DNA of 64,000 bases. It comes from Colwellia sp. M166. Its GTDB lineage: Bacteria > Pseudomonadota > Gammaproteobacteria > Enterobacterales > Alteromonadaceae. Under the pieces are notes generated by a model. The model did no database searches. It was not told the origin of the DNA and saw only the letters and a list, made by a program, of their open reading frames with translations. The stretch is from positions 2,170,001 through 2,234,000 of the forward strand of contig NZ_CP040755.1 in NCBI RefSeq assembly GCF_024585285.1, read 5' to 3'. Shown here piece by piece: positions 16,049-23,721 of the stretch. Each line of letters starts with the position of its first letter. The first letter of the stretch is position 1. A program made the position numbers and the translations under genes.

Positions 16049-18292
16049 TCACTCCTCCATACCAGATAATGCCAAGGCAGTAAGGTCGAAGATTGGTATA
16101 ACATTTTGCTCATCAATATTAAGTGACCGTTTAACAGGGGAAGGGTCTAATTCGTCAGGAATTCTGATAGGTGTGCCATCAGGTCTGTTTGGATCTTCCA
16201 TCATAGCAATAATGGTTTTAATCTTTGATAACCTAAAGCCTGAGGCAGTTACCCAACGATCAGCACCGAAAACTTTGTCTCCTGCTTTAACGATTGCATC
16301 CTCTAATTGCTCCTTATTAAGCTTTTCAAGGTTTTTAAGCTCTTCTAGAGTGTTTGGCAGCCCCTTAAGGCATTCATGGTCGCTACAGACCGCACAATCG
16401 CCATTTTTAACACACGGACTTTCTGCATAATTGTGGACACAATAACCTAACCCTGTGAACTGAGCGACACCTGAGCGATTAATCCCAAGTGACTTGAGAG
16501 AGACTGGTAAGCCTAAATCATGCAACACGATTGCAGGAGGTGGCGACTCTGATGTGTATGGCGATAAAAACTGATTAGCTTGAGCAACCGTCATAACACC
16601 TTCACCATTTGCAACATGGCCTATACGCTTGGTTAACCGTGACTTTTGCTCTTGAGTTCTACCATCGTAAGCTTTATTTTGTTCTATATCCGCTCGACCT
16701 GACCACTTGGCAATCAGCCAATCTTCTTCACCAGCCAGTTTCAACTTAGTATTCAACCAATGCCGAGGTTGGTGTGTATTCAATTGTAACCGCGTGCCAT
16801 CTTCGTCTGTGATTGCCAATTCATCAAAGATTGACTCGATTGTTTCTTCTCCTGAAGGGCGATCTGACCCCATAGCATCACTCACAGCTCCATGACCGAC
16901 CATTACCCAAGAAAACGGCTTAACATCAAACTCTTTGTGAAACTCATTCTCGCGAACTAAGGTAATGCAATCCCAAAGCTTCACATCACCATAATTGGGA
17001 AAGTCTTTTGTTTTATATTTTTGGTCAACAACAGAGCGAAGATCTCTATAACTAGGGAATTTTATACTAATCCCAGTAGGGTTATGAGTGTGTTTAGTCA
17101 GTATTTCGTTATCCTGCGAAACTTTACACCCATTCAATAAATCCTTCTTCCAATCTGCCACATGATTGATTTGGCTTATTAAGTTACGTAACCATTTTAG
17201 TGAACCATTATGCGTCCAACTCATCTGTGTTCCGTTTGAATCCAGACCAGTCTTTAAGCACATTGCTTTTGCAAATTGATTATATGTTAACGGTTTGTCA
17301 TGCGGGAAATCAGTAAGTGTAATGCACTCTTCATGCGTCATAAAAATGTTGGGATTTTCAAAAGCAAATTTCGCCGCAGCTCTAGCGGGAGCAGAAATAT
17401 CAATGAGTCTGTCAAATGCCTGCTGTACGACATCCTCTAGTAGTTTAGGCACCCACTTTTTAACTGGGTCTCCTCCTTTTGCGGGGTGCCACATTAGATA
17501 TAAACGTCCCTTTTCACTTCTTTGTAGTGAGTTTATTGTTAAACCATTAAGTTCTGTATTTCTGCTTGGCTGACACATCAACATTACACATAGACTGGTG
17601 AAGTATTTTTGACGAGGTGTTTTAGCTTTATGAAAGGCATCCGCCACTTGAAGCATTTGATAGTCAGAAGGACATTTCTCCACTTCTTCTTTACGACTGT
17701 CTTCATCAAGTTTAATTCTGGAATCGGATGGACGAGGGAAAGGATTTGACCACTCTTGTAAATCTAGTTTGAATCGCTTGTCCTTAATAAACTTCAATAT
17801 TTTTTCAAATGACAGGCCAATATTGCGCTTGCCTCCAGCACTCAATCCGCTGTTCTTAATCTGCTCTTCCACACGATTAATTACCGTGTTATTGAGGTAC
17901 ATAATATCAATGGCTACTCTACCATTTTGAGTCGCATTTTCTTCTAATGCATTGTGAAGCCATACCAATGAAGAGGCCCACATAACTGAGTCTTTGTGAT
18001 TGAGCGACTGTTGGTATCGTACATAGGCTTTGGCAAAGTCAGCAAATGGCTGCTTAAATGGTGTATATTTCGAATGATTTTCGCTGTTACCAAATACGAT
18101 GGTTAATTTCTTTCCTCTTGCTGTATTCCAAGACCACTTATCACATTCCCATCCCTTTTGAATTCCGCTAGGGCTTTCAAAGTCAACATCCTCAAAAAGC
18201 GTTAAATCGTTTTTTGCAAATGCTATGAACTCCGCGTAGTTTTTCTGGAAATCAAGTTTATGCTTCGGTGTAAATACCAATACATCAGACAT
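16049..18292 (-). CDS. Large tyrosine recombinase-like protein (GmtZ/VPA1269-like)
   Basis: The product has 747 residues. The C-terminal half shows a degenerate tyrosine recombinase core: an arginine box (MCQPSRNTELNGL, about 235-250), a lysine-bearing strand (HPAKGGDPVKKW, about 270), H-x-x-R in HQPRHWLNT (about 515), WSGR and a tyrosine in QNKAYDG (about 545-555). A cysteine cluster (CVHNYAESPC, CAVCSDHEC, about 635-670) could bind zinc. The RHWLNT ... SGR ... Q.K/E AYD signature is typical of the VPA1269/GmtZ proteins that accompany GmtY recombinases. It overlaps its neighbours at both ends (8 bases with the 535-aa gene, and 3 bases from the small gene), so the operon is tightly coupled. 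Confidence 0.78.
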   Translation of the reverse strand: MSDVLVFTPKHKLDFQKNYAEFIAFAKNDLTLFEDVDFESPSGIQKGWECDKWSWNTARGKKLTIVFGNSENHSKYTPFKQPFADFAKAYVRYQQSLNHKDSVMWASSLVWLHNALEENATQNGRVAIDIMYLNNTVINRVEEQIKNSGLSAGGKRNIGLSFEKILKFIKDKRFKLDLQEWSNPFPRPSDSRIKLDEDSRKEEVEKCPSDYQMLQVADAFHKAKTPRQKYFTSLCVMLMCQPSRNTELNGLTINSLQRSEKGRLYLMWHPAKGGDPVKKWVPKLLEDVVQQAFDRLIDISAPARAAAKFAFENPNIFMTHEECITLTDFPHDKPLTYNQFAKAMCLKTGLDSNGTQMSWTHNGSLKWLRNLISQINHVADWKKDLLNGCKVSQDNEILTKHTHNPTGISIKFPSYRDLRSVVDQKYKTKDFPNYGDVKLWDCITLVRENEFHKEFDVKPFSWVMVGHGAVSDAMGSDRPSGEETIESIFDELAITDEDGTRLQLNTHQPRHWLNTKLKLAGEEDWLIAKWSGRADIEQNKAYDGRTQEQKSRLTKRIGHVANGEGVMTVAQANQFLSPYTSESPPPAIVLHDLGLPVSLKSLGINRSGVAQFTGLGYCVHNYAESPCVKNGDCAVCSDHECLKGLPNTLEELKNLEKLNKEQLEDAIVKAGDKVFGADRWVTASGFRLSKIKTIIAMMEDPNRPDGTPIRIPDELDPSPVKRSLNIDEQNVIPIFDLTALALSGMEE

Positions 18293-19892
18293 TTAACGCT
18301 CCTTCTTTTTCCAGCTCTTGCTTTCTAACATGACACTTTTGAATAACGACTTTGATTGCATCAATACTGCGATTATGACCTTGCAATACAAACTCACTTG
18401 CACCCATCTTACGCTTACGATCACGCTCAGTAATGACACTTTTCAGAACTTCTGTATGAGGTGCATTTAACCAAGGTTGGAATTTATTGCAGGTGTAACA
18501 ATGAATTGTGCCATTAGCACAAAAGCCAAACTTTCCACAGCTTCCGACAGGATTGCCATCGTTGTTGTTGATTCGACTGCGAGGATCATTAGCTCGAATT
18601 GCGTCTTTTTCACCATCTATCAAAGTTCCTGAAAATGCTTGCGCCAATGGCGTAAGATCCGCTGCAAGCGCTTCATCAATTCTGTCAGCCATTTCTTCGT
18701 TGAACTCTGTATAAACTTTGACTTGCTGGGTATCTGACTGGCCTAGTTCTTCGGCTATTGCATAGTCACTTGCACCTAGCATTGCCATATTGGTCGCATG
18801 GGTATAGCGGAATCTCCTTGGATTGATATGCAGGTCACCAAACCCATCATCTAACTTAATCCGTGTTGTTTTTAAAGGGCAAAGTCGAGACAAGCGCCTG
18901 ATTATTTCATCAACTGATGGATTTCCAATTTTTGTTCGTAAACATAATAAGTCAGGCGTTTTTTGTTGTAGCTGTTCAAATTCATCAAAACTAGCGAGTT
19001 TAGACATTTCTCGTGTATTGAGGAAAATAGGAATTTGGTTCTTTTGTCTAGATGTCAATTTAATATCGAATTGTGTTTCAACAGCATTGATGGATTGATT
19101 TGCCTGTGTTTTTAGCACTAGCATTAAATCTTCACCAGAATCCTTCTTGATTTGAAAAGAGCCTCTAAAATGCTCATCACGTTTTTTGGCATTTGGAAGC
19201 TGTAAATCAAAGTGTTCAACACCTTCTTCAACCCTTGTTATTAAATCTCTATAGTAGAGATACGTGAGTTGCACAGGACGAGCACCCGTTTGTTGTAGTG
19301 CCATGATAAAGGCGTAATCAATCAACGAGATCAGCCTTTCAGTAAAGGCATCAACGTACCAGTTTATAAATGCTGTTTGTTCTTCAAATGAATAGGCACC
19401 GCTGAAAGGGCAACCTAAAGCTACGGCTTTTCCTTTTTCATTGCCAGACAGTTTAAGTGAGTTAAGCAACTCAACCGTTTTTTTATCAACTCCTTTGATT
19501 TCCTTGTCGTGCCAGTCTAATAAGAATGCACGAATGTAACCCAGCTTATACTCTGTGCTTTTGGTTAGTGTTGCCTTGTAATTTATTACATGTTCTTCAT
19601 TTATTTTGCCCGTAACGCCAACAGCGAAGAACCACCGACAATATCGAAACAGATTATCTGTATAAGAAGATGAAAATTCACATGCATAATCAGCTAATGC
19701 TAACCGAAAATTACTTTCGAACTTAGGATCTAAATTTAGCGAAGCGAGCAACTCAAAATTCAACGACTTATTTGCATCTAATTGCCAAAGATCGTCATAC
19801 ACATCAAATTCATAGTTAGCTTTACTGTATCGCTTATCCGACTTTGTTCTAGCGCTTTTTGAGCCGTGTAATTTTTTTGCTTTAGCTACCAT
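18285..19892 (-). CDS. Second tyrosine recombinase with altered active site and Cys cluster
   Basis: A 535-residue protein. The core arginine box is TGARPVQL (about 200-207). At the H-x-x-R box it has NPRRFRYTHAT (about 355-366), so arginine replaces the usual histidine, and at the second histidine position it has LGQSD (Gln). The putative nucleophile is in VKVYTEF. A cysteine-rich stretch, CGKFGFCANG then HCYTC (about 455-475), may bind zinc. This plan recalls TnpB of Tn554. It starts inside the end of the first recombinase (11-base overlap). Function with its partners is likely; the changed residues may make it a structural or strand-specific subunit. Confidence 0.78.
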   Translation of the reverse strand: MVAKAKKLHGSKSARTKSDKRYSKANYEFDVYDDLWQLDANKSLNFELLASLNLDPKFESNFRLALADYACEFSSSYTDNLFRYCRWFFAVGVTGKINEEHVINYKATLTKSTEYKLGYIRAFLLDWHDKEIKGVDKKTVELLNSLKLSGNEKGKAVALGCPFSGAYSFEEQTAFINWYVDAFTERLISLIDYAFIMALQQTGARPVQLTYLYYRDLITRVEEGVEHFDLQLPNAKKRDEHFRGSFQIKKDSGEDLMLVLKTQANQSINAVETQFDIKLTSRQKNQIPIFLNTREMSKLASFDEFEQLQQKTPDLLCLRTKIGNPSVDEIIRRLSRLCPLKTTRIKLDDGFGDLHINPRRFRYTHATNMAMLGASDYAIAEELGQSDTQQVKVYTEFNEEMADRIDEALAADLTPLAQAFSGTLIDGEKDAIRANDPRSRINNNDGNPVGSCGKFGFCANGTIHCYTCNKFQPWLNAPHTEVLKSVITERDRKRKMGASEFVLQGHNRSIDAIKVVIQKCHVRKQELEKEGALNV

Positions 19893-21225
19893 GATAGTCC
19901 CCGTCTGTTTTGTGCTTCATCCGCGATTGCATTCTTTGGCGTATCCTTTGCGCCTGTTTTCTTGCAGTTCGCTTGAGATAAATCTCACCTGATTTAAGAG
20001 ATGAATGTCCATTTAATTCGGCTCTTATCTCCAGCTCTCGCTGCTTTGTAATCTTATTTTCGTCTGCATATTGCTTTGCAGCTTGATGCAGCCCCGCCTG
20101 TTCCAATCGTTTTACTTCTTGCCTGACAGCCCTTCTTTCCTCATCAACCTGATCTGACAGTTGATCATTAAAATAATGTCTATAAGAATGAGGTGTAATA
20201 GCCCAGAAACGCTCAGGGTTCACACCTTTAATGCTTTTAAATATATCGTTAATTGTTTGTTGAATGAGCGGTTGTCCAGACTGGTAATGTCCCTCCTTAT
20301 CTTTGTGAGAAACAAAAATAAATGGGTGTGTTTTCGCTACTTTTGTATCAGCACGATGAATCTTGATATAAGTGTTTAGTAAGTCTCTAAGCTCTTTTGT
20401 AATAGAAACCGCTCTGCCGAGGGTCTTTGCTGTTGGCTCTTTTACCCTAGGATCATCCTTACTGTCATGTCTTCTAACAACTGACAATGTTGGATTGTCA
20501 ATATCTGTTCCAATATCGCTAATTCGAAGCGCTAATAACTCAGCACATCTAAATCCTGTTTCATACAAAACTTGAACAATGAGATAGTTTCTAAACTTGA
20601 TAACTGGGTTTTTAAACGGGTTGTAATGTGAATCAGGCTTAGCTACCTCAACAAAGTCATCAAATACATCATCTGGAATACCAGACTTATCTAAGGAAAC
20701 TTTCTTCGATTTTCCTTTTGGCTTACCACTCTTAAGTCGAGTTTTCATCTTATCCAGCGCCTCAAAAAGTTCTGCGGCTGCTGGCTTATACTTGACTCTT
20801 TCTTGCCCTATAAAGTGAAGAAACTCTGCAATGTGAGCTATACGGGATATATATTGAGATTTACCAATAGTCGGTTTGTCTTGTGATTTTGATAAATAAA
20901 ACTTTCCCATATCGACCACGTTACTTGCTGGTTTATCTTTAACCACTTTAGCCTGATATGAGCAGTGCTCTTTAAGTTTATTAATATCATCAAGGTTAGG
21001 TACTTTACCGTTATATATTTCCTCAAGCAGATCCCTACCGTTAATCTCCTCCCAGCGTTTCAAATGTTTAATGTCTTTCAGGTATTGCTCAATTGATGTT
21101 GCAGCTTTAGTCATTCGCAGTTTTTGCGTAACAAAATGAGTGACCCAAAAATCGGGAACGCCATCTTCTCCTAATAAAAAGGCGTAGCGCTCTCCACTTT
21201 TAAATTTCTTTACAGCAACTTTCAT
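19882..21225 (-). CDS. Tyrosine recombinase, first gene of the module (GmtY/TnpA-like)
   Basis: A 447-residue site-specific recombinase with a complete catalytic set: Arg in YETGFRCAELLAL (about 220-232), Lys near TAKTLGRA (about 265), H-x-x-R in TPHSYRHYF (about 343-351), His in LNGHSSL (about 412) and the nucleophile in GEIYLKR (about 422). The N-terminal 170 residues are a SAM-like core-binding domain. A charged helical insertion (EERRAVRQEVKRLEQAG) lies between the boxes. I start at ATG 21225; a GTG at 21231 is also open. It is the gene nearest the right attachment repeat, about 50 bases away, as expected for an integrase beside its att site. Confidence 0.85.
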   Translation of the reverse strand: MKVAVKKFKSGERYAFLLGEDGVPDFWVTHFVTQKLRMTKAATSIEQYLKDIKHLKRWEEINGRDLLEEIYNGKVPNLDDINKLKEHCSYQAKVVKDKPASNVVDMGKFYLSKSQDKPTIGKSQYISRIAHIAEFLHFIGQERVKYKPAAAELFEALDKMKTRLKSGKPKGKSKKVSLDKSGIPDDVFDDFVEVAKPDSHYNPFKNPVIKFRNYLIVQVLYETGFRCAELLALRISDIGTDIDNPTLSVVRRHDSKDDPRVKEPTAKTLGRAVSITKELRDLLNTYIKIHRADTKVAKTHPFIFVSHKDKEGHYQSGQPLIQQTINDIFKSIKGVNPERFWAITPHSYRHYFNDQLSDQVDEERRAVRQEVKRLEQAGLHQAAKQYADENKITKQRELEIRAELNGHSSLKSGEIYLKRTARKQAQRIRQRMQSRMKHKTDGDYHGS

Positions 21226-21277
21226 GAACACCCACTAATAAACATTTATATTTGTTATAAAGTAATATAGTGAATAT

Positions 21278-21295
21278 TTTAAACTTTTCAACATT
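21278..21295. repeat. Putative right attachment repeat
   Basis: TTTAAACTTTTCAACATT matches 3417-3436 apart from a 2-base indel. It lies between the first recombinase start and the ssb terminator. A further copy of the core (ATTTTTCAACATTT, exact 14-mer of 3424-3437) is at 21345-21358, on the other side of the terminator, so the true crossover point cannot be fixed. Confidence 0.45.
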
Positions 21296-21312
21296 AATTT
21301 TCTAATAAAACT

Positions 21313-21341
21313 AAAAAAGCCGCTAAAAAGCGGCTTTTAAG
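21313..21341 (-). terminator. Terminator of ssb (also active-looking in the other direction)
   Basis: A 10-bp stem (AAAAGCCGCT / AGCGGCTTTT) with a short A loop, flanked by A and T runs. It is 35 bases past the ssb stop. Confidence 0.9.
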
Positions 21342-21374
21342 ATTATTTTTCAACATTTGATATTTTGTCTTTGT

Positions 21375-22058
21375 CTAGAACGGAATATCGTCATCAAAGT
21401 CTATCGTTGGCTCTTGTGGATTTACCTTAGGTGCTGACTGCTGTTGAAAACCGCCACCTTGCTGTGCTGCAGATTGCTGCTGATAACCGCCACTTTGTTG
21501 TGGTGCTGATTGTTGTTGAAAACCACCGCCTTGCTGTGGTGCTGCTTGTTGTTGAAAGCCGCCACTTTGTTGTGCAGGCTTATTGTAAGCTTGTTGAGGT
21601 GCCGCTTGTTGCTGAAAACCACCTGATTGCTGTGGGGCTGACTGCTGCTGAAAGCCACCACCTTGCTGAGATGTTTGTTGATTGAAACCACCAGCACCCG
21701 CGCCGCTACCACCACGAGAATCTAACATTTGCATTGTGCCGTTAAAACCTTGTACAACGATTTCAGTGGTGTATTGATCTTGGCCTTGTTGGTTCTGCCA
21801 TTTGCGTGTTTGTAAAGCACCTTCAATGTAAACTTTTGAGCCTTTTTTCAGGTATTCGCCTGCAATTTCAGCCAACTTGCCGAACATAACCACACGGTGC
21901 CATTCTGTTTTTTCTTTTTGTTCACCCGTTTGCTTGTCTTTCCAACTTTCAGAAGTTGCAATAGTGAGGTTAGCAACACCACCACCGTTAGGCATAAAAC
22001 GTACTTCAGGATCTTTTCCTAAGTTACCTAAAATTATTACTTTATTGACACCAGCCAT
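21375..22058 (-). CDS. ssb: Single-stranded DNA-binding protein
   Basis: A 227-residue SSB. The N-terminal OB fold (residues 1-110) has the classical [14 protein letters not shown] and [16 protein letters not shown]. The linker (about 118-215) is very rich in Gly and Gln and is built of repeated units like GGFQQQ(A/S)APQQ. The end DFDDDIPF is the acidic tip that recruits repair proteins. I start at ATG 22058; a TTG six bases upstream is open but would add only two residues. In related genomes ssb lies near the MFS transporter and uvrA, which are about 10 kb away here. A perfect hairpin lies just upstream of the start. Confidence 0.96.
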   Translation of the reverse strand: MAGVNKVIILGNLGKDPEVRFMPNGGGVANLTIATSESWKDKQTGEQKEKTEWHRVVMFGKLAEIAGEYLKKGSKVYIEGALQTRKWQNQQGQDQYTTEIVVQGFNGTMQMLDSRGGSGAGAGGFNQQTSQQGGGFQQQSAPQQSGGFQQQAAPQQAYNKPAQQSGGFQQQAAPQQGGGFQQQSAPQQSGGYQQQSAAQQGGGFQQQSAPKVNPQEPTIDFDDDIPF

Positions 22059-22078
22059 GAACAAAATCCTATAATTTC

Positions 22079-22097
22079 AGTAAAGCAGCGCTTTACT
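22079..22097. promoter_or_regulatory. Perfect inverted repeat upstream of ssb
   Basis: AGTAAAGC-AGC-GCTTTACT, 8-bp arms with a 3-base centre, 21 bases before the ssb start. It may be an operator or a leader hairpin. It does not match the LexA consensus. Confidence 0.4.
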
Positions 22098-22237
22098 CAT
22101 TTAACATTATTCCAAGCGAAAACTTGCTCAGAATATTTATTTTTAATAACGATGAAGAGATTCTAACATTAGACGTAAAAAATTACGCTAGATTTACCCC
22201 ATTTTTATAAAATATTTTATCTAAGAAAAGCTAGCTT

Positions 22238-22636
22238 CTATTCAGCCACAAAGAGGTGCTTTTTCATTTCATTTTGGATATCAGCAGGAATTTTTAGAGA
22301 GCGCTGATTTTCATAACAAAAATTTACCATCACTGCTGTGCCTGACGCGCATTTAATATCGTTTTGCCATAATTCCTGATATACGTCGAACGATGAACTG
22401 CCTATTCTGTCAATATAAGTACGTAGTTCAACCGCTTTGCCATAGAATATTTGTGCATGAAAGTTAACATCAATTTTTGCTAGAATTAATCGCCATTGTG
22501 TGACGTTTAGCTCAGGCATAAAAATTTTAAAAACTGGCTCGCGTGCGCCTTCGAACCAGATAGGTAACATAGTATTATTAATATGACCAAGCGCGTCAGT
22601 GTCACAAAATCGAGGGGTTATCACTTCAGTAAACAT
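22238..22636 (-). CDS. Acyl-CoA thioesterase (4HBT family)
   Basis: A 132-residue hot-dog fold protein. The motif FCDTDALGHINNT (about residues 10-22) carries the catalytic Asp of the 4-hydroxybenzoyl-CoA thioesterase family (FadM/YbgC type), which cleaves acyl-CoA to free acid and CoA. PIWFEGARE follows as the usual second conserved stretch. The length is normal and the substrate cannot be told from sequence. It has its own upstream space and is probably monocistronic. Confidence 0.85.
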   Translation of the reverse strand: MFTEVITPRFCDTDALGHINNTMLPIWFEGAREPVFKIFMPELNVTQWRLILAKIDVNFHAQIFYGKAVELRTYIDRIGSSSFDVYQELWQNDIKCASGTAVMVNFCYENQRSLKIPADIQNEMKKHLFVAE

Positions 22637-22847
22637 AAAAACTCTTAATAAACGGACATTATTGCAACATTCTACAGAGATTTATTAACAAGGTAATTAA
22701 TTTAGTCACAGTTTGTTGTATGCTGACTACAGATTAATAATAAGATAAAGGCTTGTTGAAGTTAATTTTATTCTCTGCTCGGCAAAAATTGTCGATACGT
22801 TATAAATTCAGAGTGCTAAATTTACAACATCTATAGACACTAACACC

Positions 22848-23543
22848 ATGACCGATTTTATTGAAGTATACCCCAATGCACTTAGCCAAGAGTTTTGTGA
22901 AAAGTTTATTTTAGATTTTGATAACAGCCAACACCAGGTTGCCGGCAGAACGGGCAATGGTGTTGATACCACAAAAAAACTCAGCCAAGATATTTATTTA
23001 AATCAGCATGCGGAGTTTCAACCCGACCTGCAAACAATTTTACATAGCTGTGCTGATCATATTACCGAATATATTAGTAAATACTTTTTTAGTCTTATTA
23101 GCGGTATATCACTAACCGTTCGACACCCAAAAACTCAACAACCAGTAGTACTAACCGTCGATAATTTTGAAGAAGTCGGTAAACCGAATGCATTTAATTT
23201 GATCAAATACCTGTTTAATTTAGCACCAATTAACGCTCAACGTTACGAACAAGGTAAAGGTAATTATGGTTATTGGCACTCAGAAATATATCCTCAACCG
23301 GGTGAGAACAAAGCACTACATCGCGTGTTGTTGTTTTTGATTTACTTAAACGACGTTGAAGACGGTGGTGAAACCGATTTTTATTACCAAAATAAAAGTA
23401 TTAAACCTAAAGCAGGTACTATGGTTATTGCCCCCTGTGGCTTTACTCATACCCACCGCGGTAACATTCCTATTTCATCAAATAAGTATGTTTTAACGTC
23501 TTGGGTAAGCTTTAATCCGGCCAAGCAAATTTATATTGGTTAA
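22848..23543 (+). CDS. 2OG-Fe(II) oxygenase (prolyl 4-hydroxylase type)
   Basis: A 231-residue soluble protein with the double-stranded beta-helix of the 2-oxoglutarate dioxygenases. Iron ligands are visible as the H-x-E of YWHSE (about residue 143) and the distal His in GFTHTHRG (about 203); the 2-oxoglutarate-binding basic residue is likely in NKYVL (about 215). The segment LIYLNDVEDGGETDF is typical of the P4Hc group. The usual H-x-D is H-x-E here. Substrate unknown. Starts at ATG 22848. Confidence 0.8.
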   Translation: MTDFIEVYPNALSQEFCEKFILDFDNSQHQVAGRTGNGVDTTKKLSQDIYLNQHAEFQPDLQTILHSCADHITEYISKYFFSLISGISLTVRHPKTQQPVVLTVDNFEEVGKPNAFNLIKYLFNLAPINAQRYEQGKGNYGYWHSEIYPQPGENKALHRVLLFLIYLNDVEDGGETDFYYQNKSIKPKAGTMVIAPCGFTHTHRGNIPISSNKYVLTSWVSFNPAKQIYIG

Positions 23544-23580
23544 AGTGTAAAACTACTCTTTGAGTAAAGTATGGCCATCA

Positions 23581-23663
23581 CTTGCCATCCATGGCATACC
23601 GTTCGTCCTGAACATCATTCCTTGCCATCCATGGCATCATGACATACCGTTCGTCCTGAACAT
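23581..23663. repeat. Tandem direct repeat, two copies of about 37 bases
   Basis: CTTGCCATCCATGGCAT followed by ACCGTTCGTCCTGAACAT occurs at 23581-23615 and again at 23621-23663, with six or so extra bases (CATGAC) inside the second. CCATCCATGG is itself a palindrome. It lies between the oxygenase gene and its terminator. Confidence 0.85.
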
Positions 23664-23694
23664 AAAAAAGCATAATCATTTCATTATGCTTTTA
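23664..23694. terminator. Bidirectional terminator between convergent genes
   Basis: AAAAGCATAAT / ATTATGCTTTT stem with a loop of 6-7 bases and flanking A and T runs, between two genes that face each other. Confidence 0.88.
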
Positions 23695-23721
23695 ATTTAG
23701 TTCAACGCTAACGATTTAAGT

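Larger units (their letters stand above)
3417..21295. mobile_element. Putative integrative island of about 17.9 kb with a multi-recombinase module
   Basis: The limits are set by a pair of direct repeats (3417-3436 and 21278-21295) that share TTTAAAC and TTTTCAACATT with a 2-base indel. The right end holds four overlapping leftward genes: a 447-aa tyrosine recombinase, a 535-aa recombinase, a 747-aa recombinase-like protein and a 165-aa coiled-coil protein. The left end holds a RecD2-like helicase and a small protein. Between them are variable cargo and three insertion sequences, which do not belong to the conserved set. The layout, with mobility genes at the ends, defence-like cargo within and a chromosomal neighbour (ssb) just beyond, fits a genomic island. 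It resembles gamma-mobile-trio islands described from Vibrio. That match is made from memory of the family layout and not from an alignment. Confidence 0.65.

Noticed and set aside
21422..21715. Alternative frames with Gln/Val/His repeats over the ssb linker
   Set aside because: They are shadows of the repetitive ssb linker DNA.
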